Source: Nocardioides luteus (GTDB lineage Bacteria; Actinomycetota; Actinomycetes; Propionibacteriales; Nocardioidaceae). Taken from it: a DNA stretch of 64,000 bases. The stretch's first letter is position 1. Each line of letters starts with the position of its first letter. A program made the position numbers and the translations under genes. Where the stretch lies: assembly GCF_000960475.2 (NCBI RefSeq), contig NZ_JZDQ02000006.1:121454-185453 (forward strand), in the 5' to 3' direction. Shown here piece after piece: positions 34,038 to 43,800 of the stretch. The notes under the pieces were generated by a model, which saw only the letters and a list, made by a program, of their open reading frames with translations, was not told the origin of the DNA and did not search any database.

Positions 34038-35762
34038 ATGTCGACCGTGGCGGAGCAGATCGTGGCCACTCTGGCAGCAAGCGGCGTACGCCGGGTCTAC
34101 GGCGTCCCGGGTGACTCGCTCAACGGGATCACCGACGCCCTGCGCAAGGACGGGCGCATCGCCTGGGTGCACGTCCGGCACGAGGAGGCGGGCGCGTTCG
34201 CCGCGGCCGCCGACGCCGCGACGACCGGGGAGCTGGCCGTCGTGGTCGGCAGCGCCGGCCCCGGCAACCTCCACCTGATCAACGGTCTCTACGACGCGAA
34301 CCGCTCACGCGTGCCCGTGCTCGCGATCGCCGCCCACATCCCCACCGCCGAGATCGGCACCGGCTACTTCCAGGAGACCCACCCGCAGGAGCTCTACCGG
34401 GAGTCCTCGGTCTACTCCGAGTACGTCGCCCACCCGAGCCAGATGCCGCACGTCCTCGAGATCGCGATGCGTACGGCGATCGAGAAGCAGGGCGTCGCCG
34501 TGGTCGCGATCCCCGGCGACGTCGCCCTGGCGAAGTCGCCTGTCGAGCGCGCCTCGGTCATCCGCCCGACCGTCTCGCACGTGGTTCCCGCCGAGTCCGA
34601 GATCAGCCGGGCGGCCGACCTGCTCAACGCAGGCCGGCGGGTCACCATCCTGGCCGGCGCCGGCACCGCCGGTGCCCACGACGAGGTGGTGGCGCTGGCC
34701 GACGCCCTGGGGGCGCCGATCGTGCACGCCCTGCGCGGCAAGGAGTTCATCGAGTACGACAACCCGTTCGACGTCGGCATGACCGGGCTGCTCGGTTTCG
34801 CCTCCGGCTACCGGGCCATGGATCGCGCGGACACCCTGCTCATGCTCGGCACCGACTTCCCCTATCGGCAGTTCTATCCGAAGCACGCCACCACCATCCA
34901 GGTCGACATCCGCGGCGAGCAGCTGGGGCGCCGCCACCCGGTCGACCTCGGCCTGGTGGGCAGCGTCAAGGACACCGCTGAGGCGCTCCTGCCGCTGCTC
35001 ACGCGCAAGAGCGACCGACACCACCTCGAGGAGTCGGTCGAGCACTATCGCGAGACGCGGACCAAGCTCGACGAGCTCGCGACGCCGTCCAAGCGCAACG
35101 CCCCGATCCACCCGCAGTACCTGGCCCGTCTGATCGACGAGGCCGCCGCCGACGACGCCGTCTTCATCCCCGACGTCGGCTCCCCGGTGGTGTGGGCCGC
35201 CCGCTACCTCTCGATGAACGGTCGTCGCCGGCTGATCGGGTCGTTCAGCCACGGCTCGATGGCCAACGCGCTCCCGCACGCCATCGGCGTCCAGGCGGCG
35301 CAGCCCGACCGTCAGGTCGTGGCACTCGCGGGCGACGGCGGGCTGACCATGCTGATGGGTGAGCTGATCACGCTCACCCAGAACCGGCTGCCGGTGAAGC
35401 TGGTCGTGTTCAACAACTCCTCGCTCAACTTCGTGGAGCTGGAGATGAAGGCGGCCGGGTTCGTGAACTACGGCACCGACCTGGTCAACCCCGACTTCGC
35501 CCAGGTCGCCCAGGCCATGGGCATCTACGCCCGCCGCGTCGAGCGCTCGGAGGACCTCCCCGAGGCGATCGCCGACGTCCTCGCCCACGACGGTCCGGCG
35601 CTCCTCGACGTCGTCACCGAGCGGCAGGAGCTGTCGATGCCGCCGACGGTCACCGCGGAGCAGGTCAAGGGCTTCACCCTGTACGCCCTGCGGACCGTCC
35701 TGTCCGGTCGGGGCGACGAGCTCATCGACCTGGCCAGGGCCAACGTGCGTCAGCTGTTCTGA
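34038..35762 (+). CDS. poxB: Thiamine-diphosphate enzyme, pyruvate dehydrogenase (quinone) type PoxB
   Basis: 574 residues, close to E. coli PoxB (572). It has the three acetolactate-synthase-type domains: VYGVPGDSLNGITDAL and HEEAGAFAAAADA (glutamate that activates ThDP) at the N-terminus, a central FAD-type domain, and the GDG-N ThDP motif AGDGGLTMLMGELITLTQN in the C-terminal domain. PoxB oxidises pyruvate to acetate and CO2, passing electrons to quinone. Ribosome binding site GAGGAG before ATG 34038. Its 3' end overlaps the convergent GntR gene by 13 bases. Confidence 0.87.
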   Translation: MSTVAEQIVATLAASGVRRVYGVPGDSLNGITDALRKDGRIAWVHVRHEEAGAFAAAADAATTGELAVVVGSAGPGNLHLINGLYDANRSRVPVLAIAAHIPTAEIGTGYFQETHPQELYRESSVYSEYVAHPSQMPHVLEIAMRTAIEKQGVAVVAIPGDVALAKSPVERASVIRPTVSHVVPAESEISRAADLLNAGRRVTILAGAGTAGAHDEVVALADALGAPIVHALRGKEFIEYDNPFDVGMTGLLGFASGYRAMDRADTLLMLGTDFPYRQFYPKHATTIQVDIRGEQLGRRHPVDLGLVGSVKDTAEALLPLLTRKSDRHHLEESVEHYRETRTKLDELATPSKRNAPIHPQYLARLIDEAAADDAVFIPDVGSPVVWAARYLSMNGRRRLIGSFSHGSMANALPHAIGVQAAQPDRQVVALAGDGGLTMLMGELITLTQNRLPVKLVVFNNSSLNFVELEMKAAGFVNYGTDLVNPDFAQVAQAMGIYARRVERSEDLPEAIADVLAHDGPALLDVVTERQELSMPPTVTAEQVKGFTLYALRTVLSGRGDELIDLARANVRQLF

Positions 35763-36433
35763 GCGACGTCCCGCTCGGCGAGGGCCCGCTCGAGGATGTC
35801 GGCCGTGTGCTGGTAGTGCTGCGCGAGCGCGCGCACGGCCCGGTCGGCGTCCCGGGCGAGGGTCGCCTCCAGGATCTCGCGGTGCTCCCCGGCGACGTCT
35901 CGTCCGGGCTCGTGGACCTGTGACCAGCGCCGGTAGAACTCCCCGGCGTCGCGCAGCGTGGTGGCGATGCCGAGCAGCCACGGGTTCTGCGCGCCGTCGA
36001 GCAGCGCACCGTGGAAGCCGCTGTGGGCTGCCTCCCACTCGTCGGAGACGCGCGGTGGTGCGTCGGCGGTGAGCATCGGCGTACGTTCCATCCGGTGGTG
36101 GGCGGCCACCACCTCGGACTCCCAGGTCATGTCGCCGCGCTCGATCGCGTAGCGCAGCGCGAGCGACTCGATGTCGATGCGGGCGCTGGTCAGGTGGCGC
36201 AGGTCGTCCACGCTCACCTGCCGGACGCGGAAGCCGATGCGTGGCTCGGACTCCACCAGTCCCTGCTCGGTGAGCCGGGAGAGGGTCTCGCGGATGACGC
36301 TCACGCTGGCGCCGTACGTCTCGCACAGCGGCGTCGACTTCAGCCGCTCGCCAGGGGCGTAGACGCCGCCGAGCAGGTCGGCGCGAACGCGAGCGTAGAC
36401 CTCCTCGGTGCTGGCGCGTGGTCGAGTCGTCAT
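35750..36433 (-). CDS. GntR-family regulator with FCD domain
   Basis: 227 residues. A GntR winged helix is at about 8-75 (EEVYARVRADLLGGVYAPGERLKS, YGASVSVIRETLSRLTEQGLVESEPRIGFRV). The C-terminal FCD ligand domain contains metal-ligand histidines (AHSGFHGALL, EHREILEA, ALAQHYQHTADIL). It sits between poxB-like and a divergent aromatic-degradation operon, and CGAATATC-type boxes flank it on both sides, so it probably controls both. Confidence 0.9.
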   Translation of the reverse strand: MTTRPRASTEEVYARVRADLLGGVYAPGERLKSTPLCETYGASVSVIRETLSRLTEQGLVESEPRIGFRVRQVSVDDLRHLTSARIDIESLALRYAIERGDMTWESEVVAAHHRMERTPMLTADAPPRVSDEWEAAHSGFHGALLDGAQNPWLLGIATTLRDAGEFYRRWSQVHEPGRDVAGEHREILEATLARDADRAVRALAQHYQHTADILERALAERDVAQNS

Positions 36434-36453
36434 GCGAGCACTCTAGCATGATG

Positions 36454-36511
36454 CGAATATTCAGAGATTTTCGAATATCTCTTGTTTCCTCGAACATCTC
36501 GGCGCAGACTG
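36454..36511. promoter_or_regulatory. CGAATATC boxes between the GntR gene and the aromatic operon
   Basis: CGAATAT at 36454-36460 (inside the small palindrome GAATATTC) and CGAATATC at 36472-36479 lie 18 bases apart. TCGAACATCTC at about 36490 repeats TCGAATATCTC with one change. They match the arms of the dyad at 33990-34010. Confidence 0.5.
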
Positions 36512-36547
36512 TGATGACAGTCACCTGTGGCCGAAAGGGGTTTGGAC

Positions 36548-37009
36548 ATGGCCGAGGCAATGACGGACGAGGCACGCAGAGCCCTCGCCCTGGAGTACCT
36601 GAAGCGGCTCGACCGCGGTGAGGACTTCTTCGAGCTCTTCGATGAGCACATCCAGCTGTACTTCCCGAAGATCGGGATCGTCGACGGGATCGACGCGGTC
36701 CGGGAGGCGTTCGCCAAGGTCGGCTCGCTGCTCGGCGGGATCAAGCACGACTACGCGTACTTCAACTACGTGGTCGCCGGCGACACCGTCGTCGTCGAGG
36801 GCACCTCGGCCGGCACCACCGCCGACGGCACCGAGTTCCGAGCGGGCGTGACGCACGCGGGTCGCTGGTGCGACGTGATGGAGATCCGCGACGACCGGAT
36901 CCACCGGCTGTTCGTCTATCTCGACCCGGACTACGCCGGAGCCGACACGGAGCGCTACCCGTGGCTGGTCGGAGCGGAGCCCGAGCCGATGGGATCGGCG
37001 GCGTCATGA
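36548..37009 (+). CDS. NTF2/SnoaL-like protein of the aromatic operon
   Basis: 153 residues from ATG 36548 with a ribosome binding site AAAGGGG. A SnoaL-like cone fold (YLKRLDRGEDFFELFDEHIQLYFPK, ADGTEFRAGVTHAGRWCDVMEIRDDRIHRLFVYLD). Such proteins act as small isomerases, cyclases, hydratases or binding partners in ring catabolism. It is first in a four-gene operon and overlaps the next start by four bases (ATGA). Confidence 0.82.
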   Translation: MAEAMTDEARRALALEYLKRLDRGEDFFELFDEHIQLYFPKIGIVDGIDAVREAFAKVGSLLGGIKHDYAYFNYVVAGDTVVVEGTSAGTTADGTEFRAGVTHAGRWCDVMEIRDDRIHRLFVYLDPDYAGADTERYPWLVGAEPEPMGSAAS

Positions 37010-38754
37010 CCTACGACATCACGACCGACGTCCTGGTGGTCGGTGCCGGACCGGCCGGCCTGAGCATGGCGGCCCTGCTGGCGGCGTACGGGGTCGACGC
37101 GGTCACCGTGACGAAGTACGCCGGCACCGCGCACTCGCCGCGCGCCCACATCACCAACCAGCGCACCATGGAGGTCTTCCGCGATCTCGGGATCGAGGAC
37201 GCGGTCCGCGAGGTGGCGACCCCCAACGAGCTGATGGGCAACAACGTCTGGGCGACCAGCTTCGCCGACCCGGAGATCGCCCGCCTCCTCACCTGGGGCA
37301 GCGGGCCCGAGCGCCGCACCGACTACGACCTGGCCAGCCCGAGTGCGATGTGCAACGTCCCTCAGCACATCCTCGAGCCGGTCCTGCGGGCCGGCGCCGA
37401 GCGGCTCGGCGCCGACCTGCGCTTCTCCACCGAGCTGGTCGAGGTGAGCCAGGACGAGGACGGCGTCACCGCCGTCGTCCGTCACCGCGAGAGCGGCCGC
37501 ACGGAGACCGTCCGGGCGAAGTACGTCGTCGGTGCCGACGGCGGGCGCTCGACCGTCGCCGAGCAGCTCGGGTTCGCGATGGACGGCGAGATGGGGCTCG
37601 GCGCGGCCGCCAACGTGTGGCTCGAGGCCGATCTCACCGACTACACCGCCTACCGTCCCGGCACCCTCTACTGGATGTGCCAGCCCGGCAACGACTACTG
37701 GGTCGGCTCGGGCACGTGGATCTGCGTGAAGCCGTGGACGGAGTGGGTGCTGCTCTTCATGTACGACCCCGCCGAGGGCGAGCCCGACCTCTCCGACGAG
37801 GCCGTCGTCGCCCGCGCCCGCGCCACGATCGGCGACCCCGACGTGGACATCAGGATCAAGGCGACCAGCCTGTGGCAGATCAACCACATGGTCGCCGAGC
37901 GCTACCGGATCGGTCGCGCCTTCCTCGCCGGCGACGCCGCGCACCGTCACCCGCCCGCGAACGGACTGGGCACCAACACCTCGGTGCAGGACGCGTACAA
38001 CCTGGCCTGGAAGCTGGCCATGGTGCTCCGCGGCGACGCCGGCGAGGAGCTGCTCGCCAGCTATCACGACGAGCGGCAGCCGGTCGGGCGGCAGGTCGTC
38101 GACCGCGCGCTCAAGAGCGTGCAGGACATGCTGCCGATCTCGAAGGCGCTCGGTTTCGAGCCCGGGCAGAGCGCCGAGGACGGTCAGCGGGCGCTCGACG
38201 GCCTGCGCGCCCCGGGTCCGGTGGGGGAGCAGCGGCGCGCACAGCTCGCCGATGCCGTACGCCTGCAGAACTACCAGTTCAACGCGCACGGCGTGGAGCT
38301 CGACCAGCGGTACGCCTCGGGCGCCGTCCTCGACGACGGCACGCCCTGGCCCGCGCCCGACCGGGACCCCGAGCTCTACCACCACCCCACCACTCATCCG
38401 GGGGCCCGGCTGCCGCACGCCTGGGTCGAGAAGGACCGGGTGCGGCTCTCGACCCTCGACCTCGCCGGCCACGGCGAGTTCACGCTGCTCACCGGAATCG
38501 GCGGCGAGCCCTGGGCCGACGCCGCCGGCAAGGTCGCGGCCGACCTCGGCCTGCGGATCAGCGTCAAGCCGATCGGGGCCGGCTGCGAGTACGCCGACCC
38601 GACCGGCGACTGGGCGGCCCGACGCGAGGTCGGCGATGCCGGCGCCGTCCTGGTCCGCCCCGACCAGCACGTCGCCTGGCGGGCCCACGACCTCCCCGAC
38701 GACCCTGCCGCCGACCTCGAACGCGCCCTCCGCTCCGTCCTCGACCGACCCTGA
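37006..38754 (+). CDS. FAD-dependent phenol-type monooxygenase (TfdB-like)
   Basis: 582 residues. It has GAGPAG near residue 13, SPRAHITNQRTMEVFRDLGIED (near 45), the middle VVGADGGRSTV, and the FAD motif GDAAHRHPPANGLGTNTSVQDA. A C-terminal thioredoxin-like domain (about 440-582) marks the phenol-hydroxylase group. The closest pattern I recognise is 2,4-dichlorophenol 6-monooxygenase (TfdB). It would hydroxylate a phenolic ring, giving a catechol for the VOC dioxygenase encoded downstream. Confidence 0.87.
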   Translation: MTYDITTDVLVVGAGPAGLSMAALLAAYGVDAVTVTKYAGTAHSPRAHITNQRTMEVFRDLGIEDAVREVATPNELMGNNVWATSFADPEIARLLTWGSGPERRTDYDLASPSAMCNVPQHILEPVLRAGAERLGADLRFSTELVEVSQDEDGVTAVVRHRESGRTETVRAKYVVGADGGRSTVAEQLGFAMDGEMGLGAAANVWLEADLTDYTAYRPGTLYWMCQPGNDYWVGSGTWICVKPWTEWVLLFMYDPAEGEPDLSDEAVVARARATIGDPDVDIRIKATSLWQINHMVAERYRIGRAFLAGDAAHRHPPANGLGTNTSVQDAYNLAWKLAMVLRGDAGEELLASYHDERQPVGRQVVDRALKSVQDMLPISKALGFEPGQSAEDGQRALDGLRAPGPVGEQRRAQLADAVRLQNYQFNAHGVELDQRYASGAVLDDGTPWPAPDRDPELYHHPTTHPGARLPHAWVEKDRVRLSTLDLAGHGEFTLLTGIGGEPWADAAGKVAADLGLRISVKPIGAGCEYADPTGDWAARREVGDAGAVLVRPDQHVAWRAHDLPDDPAADLERALRSVLDRP

Positions 38755-38776
38755 CCCTCTCCACGAAGGAATCACC

Positions 38777-39673
38777 ATGAAGCTCGCCAACCTGGACGGC
38801 CGCGCCGTCCTGATCACCACCGCCGGTCCCGACGCCACCGAGCCACGGGCCGTCGACGTCCACAAGGCCAGCGACGGCCGGTTCGGCCCCGATCCGGCCG
38901 GCCTGTACGCCGACTGGGCGGCGTTCTTCGACTGGGCCCTGAGCGCCCAGATCGACGACCCGGAGGACGCGATCGGGGTCGACGTCGCCGACCTCGGCGC
39001 GCCGTCGCCGGCCCCGCGCCAGATCTTCGCGATCGGCCTCAACTACACCGCGCACGCCGCTGAGTCCGGTTTCGAGGCCCCCAGCGGACTGCCCCCGGTC
39101 TTCCCCAAGTTCGTCAGCAGCCTGACCGGACCGGTGACCGAGGTGGTGCTTCCCGAGGGCGGCAACACCGACTGGGAGGTCGAGCTGGTGGCGGTCATCG
39201 GGCGCACCGCCAGCCATGTCTCCGAGGCCGACGCGTGGGACCACGTCGCCGGCGTGACCGTCGGCCAGGACATCTCCGAGCGGGTCACCCAGCTCCGTGG
39301 TCCGGCGCCGCAGTTCGGCCTCGGGAAGTCCTTCCCCGGCTTCTCGCCGACCGGCCCGTGGCTGGTCACGGCCGACGAGCTGCCCGACCGCGACGACCTC
39401 GAGCTGCGCTGCGACCTGGACGGGGAGAACGTCCAGATCGGTCGCACCAGCAACCTGATCGTGTCGGTCCCGCGGCTGGTCGCCGAGCTGTCGAAGGTCG
39501 TCACCCTCTACCCGGGCGACCTCATCTTCACCGGTACGCCCGAGGGCGTCGGCCTCGGCCGTGACCCGCAGCGCTTCATCGAGGCCGGCCAGACCCTGGT
39601 GAGTACGATCGAAGGGATCGGCGAGCTGCGCCAGACCTTCGTGGCGGCGCCGGCAGGGGGTGAACCGCGATGA
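38777..39673 (+). CDS. Fumarylacetoacetate hydrolase-family protein
   Basis: 298 residues. The FAH fold is visible from QIFAIGLNYTAHAAES, with the metal-ligand glutamates in DWEVELVAVIGR and the GKSFPGFSPTGPWLV and DLIFTGTPEGVGLG loops. Family members hydrolyse or hydrate the products of ring cleavage. An AAGGAA ribosome binding site precedes ATG 38777. It lies between the monooxygenase and an extradiol-type dioxygenase, so it probably processes the ring-cleavage product. Confidence 0.87.
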   Translation: MKLANLDGRAVLITTAGPDATEPRAVDVHKASDGRFGPDPAGLYADWAAFFDWALSAQIDDPEDAIGVDVADLGAPSPAPRQIFAIGLNYTAHAAESGFEAPSGLPPVFPKFVSSLTGPVTEVVLPEGGNTDWEVELVAVIGRTASHVSEADAWDHVAGVTVGQDISERVTQLRGPAPQFGLGKSFPGFSPTGPWLVTADELPDRDDLELRCDLDGENVQIGRTSNLIVSVPRLVAELSKVVTLYPGDLIFTGTPEGVGLGRDPQRFIEAGQTLVSTIEGIGELRQTFVAAPAGGEPR

Positions 39674-40590
39674 GCCTGCACCGTCTCAGCCACGTCACCA
39701 TCGGTGTCCCCGACGTCGCCGCGACCACGTCCTACTACACCGACTTCGGGCTCCGGCCCAGCGGCGGGACCAGGCTGGCGACCCGGGACGGCGGCGACCA
39801 GCTCCAGCTCGTGCCGGCACCGTTCCGCCGGCTCGTCGAGCTGGGGGTCGCCGCCGACGACTCCGACGACCTCGCCCGGATCGCCGCGTCGCTGCAGCGG
39901 CTCGGCCACCCGGCCTCTCTGGACGATGACGCGCTGGTGACCACCGAGCCGGTCAGCGGCTTCACCGTCCGGATCCGCGTCCTGCCCCGGCTGCGGCAGG
40001 AGCCGCAACCGGCCACGCCCTACAACGGGCCCGGCCGGATCGAGCGGCGCGGGCGGGCGCCCGGGGTGCTGCGTACCGAACCGGTGCGGCCGCGGCGCCT
40101 CGGTCACGCGGTGGCCGGCACCACCGACCTCGCCACGACGATGCGCTTCTTCGTCGACGGGCTGGGGTTCAAGGTCTCCGACCACATCGGCGACAAGGGC
40201 GCGTTCATGCGCTGCTCGACGGACCACCACAACTTCCTGGCGCTGCAGTCCCCGGTCAACTACCTGCACCACACCAGCTGGCAGGTCGACGACATCGACG
40301 ACGTCGGCCGCGGGGCGCACGCCATGCTCGAGGGCGCCCCCGAGCGCCACGTGTGGGGCCTCGGCCGCCACCACGCCGGCTCGAACTTCTTCTGGTACCT
40401 CAAGGACCCGGCCGGCAACTTCTCCGAGTACTTCTCCGACATGGACTGCATCCCCGAGGACGAGATCTGGGAGCCGGAGGTCCTCGAGGGAGCCAAGGGC
40501 CTGTTCAGCTGGGGACCGCCGCCCCCGCCGTCGTTCCTCGAGCCGGAGGACCTCGCGGCCCTGATGACCGGAGCCCACAGCAAGGGGTGA
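39670..40590 (+). CDS. Extradiol dioxygenase of the VOC (glyoxalase) superfamily
   Basis: 306 residues with two VOC modules. The C-terminal one holds a likely iron triad: His in RRLGHAVAGTTD, His in LHHTSWQVDD, and Glu in GNFSEYFSDMD, as in catechol 2,3-dioxygenases. It would open a catecholic ring next to a hydroxyl group. ATG 39670 overlaps the previous stop (ATGA). Together with the monooxygenase and the FAH protein it forms a meta-cleavage-like pathway for an unknown aromatic compound. Confidence 0.87.
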   Translation: MSLHRLSHVTIGVPDVAATTSYYTDFGLRPSGGTRLATRDGGDQLQLVPAPFRRLVELGVAADDSDDLARIAASLQRLGHPASLDDDALVTTEPVSGFTVRIRVLPRLRQEPQPATPYNGPGRIERRGRAPGVLRTEPVRPRRLGHAVAGTTDLATTMRFFVDGLGFKVSDHIGDKGAFMRCSTDHHNFLALQSPVNYLHHTSWQVDDIDDVGRGAHAMLEGAPERHVWGLGRHHAGSNFFWYLKDPAGNFSEYFSDMDCIPEDEIWEPEVLEGAKGLFSWGPPPPPSFLEPEDLAALMTGAHSKG

Positions 40591-40663
40591 CGTACGGCGG
40601 GGGCGCACCTGCGTAGATCTCGACATGGCGGTCACGCCCGGTCGCAAGCTCCCGGGCGCTGGC

Positions 40664-43600
40664 TCAGACGTTCCGCCGGTACTGCCCCCCGACCTCGAAG
40701 AACGCCTCCGTGACCTGGCCGAGCGAGCAGACCCGGGCGGCGTCCATGAGGGCGGCGAAGATGTTCTCGTCGGAGGTCGCGGCCTGCTTGAGGCGGGAGA
40801 TGGCGGCTTGGGCCTCGGTCGCGTGGGCGGCCTGGAAGGCGTGGACGCGGTCGAGCTGGGACTTCTTCTCGGTCTCGGTGGCGCGGGCGAGCTCCACCGG
40901 GCCGGCGGGCGCCCCGTTGGTGTCGCGGACGAAGGTGTTGACGCCGACGATGGGCAGCGTGCCGTCGTGCTTGCGGTGCTCGTAGAGCATCGACTCGTCC
41001 TGGATCTTGCCCCGCTGGTAGCCGGTCTCCATCGCGCCGAGGACGCCGCCGCGCTCGGAGATCCGGTCGAACTCCTTCAGGACGGCCTCCTCGACGAGGT
41101 CGGTGAGCTCGTCGATGATGAAGGAGCCCTGCAGCGGGTTCTCGTTGAAGGCCATCCCCCATTCGCGGTTGATGATCAGCTGGATCGCCAGCGCGCGGCG
41201 CACCGACTCCTCCGACGGTGTCGTGACGGCCTCGTCGAAGGCGTTGGTGTGCAGCGACTGGGCGTTGTCGTAGATCGCGATCAGCGCCTGCAGGGTGGTG
41301 CGGATGTCGTTGAAGTCCATCTCCTGCGCGTGCAGGGACCGGCCGCTCGTCTGGATGTGGTACTTCAGCTTCTGCGAGCGCTCCGAGGCGCCGTAGCGCT
41401 CGCGCATCGCGATCGCCCAGATCCGGCGGGCGACCCGGCCGATGACGGAGTATTCGGGGTCCATGCCGTTGGAGAAGAAGAAGGACAGGTTGGGCGCGAA
41501 GTCGTCGATGTCCATGCCGCGGGCGAGGTAGGACTCGACGTAGGTGAACCCGTTGGCCAGGGTGAAGGCGAGCTGGGAGATCGGGTTCGCGCCGGCCTCG
41601 GCGATGTGGTAGCCGGAGATGCTCACCGAGTAGAAGTTGCGCACCCCGTTCTGGATGAACCACTCCTGGATGTCGGCCATGCAGCGCAGGCTGAACTCGG
41701 TGGAGAACAGGCAGGTGTTCTGGCCCTGGTCCTCCTTGAGGATGTCGGCCTGCACCGTGCCGCGCACGGTCTGCAGCGCCTTGGCCGGGTCGACGCCGCG
41801 CTCGCGGGCCTGGTCGATCACGGTGTTGAGGAAGAACGCCAGGATCGTCGGCGCCGGCCCGTTGATCGTCATCGAGACCGAGGTGGTCGGGGCGAGCAGG
41901 TCGAAGCCGTCGTAGAGCGCCTTCATGTCGTCCAGCGTCGCGACCGAGACGCCGGAGGTGCCGACCTTGCCGTAGATGTCGGGGCGTACGTCGGGGTCGC
42001 GGCCGTAGAGGGTGACCGAGTCGAACGCGGTGGAGAGCCGGGTGGCGGGCTGGCCCTCGGAGAGCAGCTTGAAGCGGCGGTTGGTGCGGAACGGGTCGCC
42101 CTCGCCGGCGAACATCCGCGCCGGGTCCTCTCCCGTCCGCTTGTAGGGGAAGACGCCCGCGGTGAACGGGAAGAAGCCGGGCAGGTTCTCGTTGCGCAGG
42201 AACCGGGTCAGCTCGCCGCGGTCGGAGTAGCGAGGCGTCGCCACCCGCGGGATGTAGTTGCCGGCCAGCGAGGTCCGGCCGCTCTCGTCGGCGGCGTACG
42301 TCTCCTTGGTCTCCTCCCACGAGGAGAGCTGCGTGCGCAGGTCCTCGGGGAGCTCGGAGGCGGGAGCCTCGAGCTCGGGGTGGTCCGCGGCGACGATCTC
42401 GTAGGCCTGCTCCTTGCGTGCCGCGGCGATGAGCTCGACGGTGCGCGCGTGGTAGTCGCGTACGTCGCCCGCGATCTCGGCCAGGTAGCGGACCCGCTTC
42501 TCGGGGATGATCGGGTGCAGGCCCGTGGAGTGGCGGGTCGAGACGCGGGGGAGCACGCCCTCGCTGATCGCGAGCCCGGCCTCGGCGAGCAGGCCACGCA
42601 GGTGCTGGTAGAGCGCGGTGACGCCGTCGTCGTCGAAGGCGGCCGCCGAGGTGCCGAAGACCGGCATGTCGTCGGGGGAGGAGGTGAACGCCTCGCGGTT
42701 GCGGACGAGCTGGCGGGAGACGTCGCGCAGCGCGTCCTCGGCTCCGCGCCGCTCGAACTTGTTGATCGCCACGACGTCGGCGAAGTCGAGCATGTCGATC
42801 TTCTCCAGCTGGCTCGCAGCACCGAACTCCGGCGTCATCACGTAGAGCGAGACGTCGACGAAGTCGCTGATGCCGGTGTCGCCCTGGCCGATGCCGGGCG
42901 TCTCGACGATGACGAGGTCGACGGCGGACTTCATCACCGTGAGGACGTCGGCGAAGTGCTCGGGCACCTCGTGACCGCCGCGGGTGGCCAGCGAGCGGTA
43001 GAACGTGGTCGAGCCGCCGTCGTGCATCGCGGCCAGCGAGTTCATCCGGATCCGGTCGCCCAGCAGCGCACCGCCGCCGCGGCGCCGGGTCGGGTCGATC
43101 GCGAGCACACCGATGCGGATCTTGTCCTCCTGGTCGGTGCGCAGCCGCCGGACCAGCTCGTCGGTGAGCGAGGACTTGCCGGAGCCGCCGGTGCCGGTGA
43201 CACCGAGCACGACGGCCTGGTCGGCCTCGCGCAGCTGAGCCAGGAAGTCGTCGGGGAGCCGGCCCTGCTCGGCGCCGGTGATCGCACGTCCGATGGCGAG
43301 CCCGTAGCCGGCGATCACGCCGTTGGGGGTGATCGGGAAGGTCGGCCACAGGTCGCGGTCGATGTCGCGCACGACCGTGTTGATCATCCCGGGCAGCCCC
43401 AGCCGCTGGCCGTCCTCGGGGGAGAAGATCTTGACGCCGGAGTTGGCCAGCCGCTCGATCTCGTAAGGAACGATCACGCCGCCGCCACCGCCCACGACCT
43501 TGACGTGGCCGGCACCGCGCTCCTTGAGCGCGCTGACCAGATACTCGAAGAACTCCACGTGGCCGCCCTGGTAGGAGGAGACCGCGACGCAGTGGGCGTC

Positions 43601-43780
43601 CTCCTGGACGGCGGCGTCGGCGATCTCGGTCACCGAGCGGTTGTGACCGAGGTGGATCACCTCGCATCCCTGTGCCTGGAAGATCCGGCGCATGATGTTG
43701 ATCGCGGCGTCGTGACCGTCGAAGAGGCTGCTCGCGGTCACGATCCGCACGTGGTTCTGAGGGATGTGGAGGTCGGACAT
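40664..43780 (-). CDS. icmF: Fused isobutyryl-CoA mutase IcmF
   Basis: 1038 residues. The domain order is diagnostic: B12-binding domain with DGHDAA (about 21-26) at the N-terminus, then a MeaB-type G-protein chaperone (GVTGTGGSGKSSLTDEL near 190, NKFERRGAEDA), then the mutase TIM barrel (NLPGFFPFTAGVFPYKRTGEDPARMFAGEGDPFRTN read in parts). It interconverts isobutyryl-CoA and n-butyryl-CoA with adenosylcobalamin. A ribosome binding site GGGAG is about nine bases before ATG 43780. A MarR regulator is upstream on the same strand. Confidence 0.95.
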   Translation of the reverse strand: MSDLHIPQNHVRIVTASSLFDGHDAAINIMRRIFQAQGCEVIHLGHNRSVTEIADAAVQEDAHCVAVSSYQGGHVEFFEYLVSALKERGAGHVKVVGGGGGVIVPYEIERLANSGVKIFSPEDGQRLGLPGMINTVVRDIDRDLWPTFPITPNGVIAGYGLAIGRAITGAEQGRLPDDFLAQLREADQAVVLGVTGTGGSGKSSLTDELVRRLRTDQEDKIRIGVLAIDPTRRRGGGALLGDRIRMNSLAAMHDGGSTTFYRSLATRGGHEVPEHFADVLTVMKSAVDLVIVETPGIGQGDTGISDFVDVSLYVMTPEFGAASQLEKIDMLDFADVVAINKFERRGAEDALRDVSRQLVRNREAFTSSPDDMPVFGTSAAAFDDDGVTALYQHLRGLLAEAGLAISEGVLPRVSTRHSTGLHPIIPEKRVRYLAEIAGDVRDYHARTVELIAAARKEQAYEIVAADHPELEAPASELPEDLRTQLSSWEETKETYAADESGRTSLAGNYIPRVATPRYSDRGELTRFLRNENLPGFFPFTAGVFPYKRTGEDPARMFAGEGDPFRTNRRFKLLSEGQPATRLSTAFDSVTLYGRDPDVRPDIYGKVGTSGVSVATLDDMKALYDGFDLLAPTTSVSMTINGPAPTILAFFLNTVIDQARERGVDPAKALQTVRGTVQADILKEDQGQNTCLFSTEFSLRCMADIQEWFIQNGVRNFYSVSISGYHIAEAGANPISQLAFTLANGFTYVESYLARGMDIDDFAPNLSFFFSNGMDPEYSVIGRVARRIWAIAMRERYGASERSQKLKYHIQTSGRSLHAQEMDFNDIRTTLQALIAIYDNAQSLHTNAFDEAVTTPSEESVRRALAIQLIINREWGMAFNENPLQGSFIIDELTDLVEEAVLKEFDRISERGGVLGAMETGYQRGKIQDESMLYEHRKHDGTLPIVGVNTFVRDTNGAPAGPVELARATETEKKSQLDRVHAFQAAHATEAQAAISRLKQAATSDENIFAALMDAARVCSLGQVTEAFFEVGGQYRRNV

Positions 43781-43800
43781 GGGCGGTGCTCCCAGGGAAT

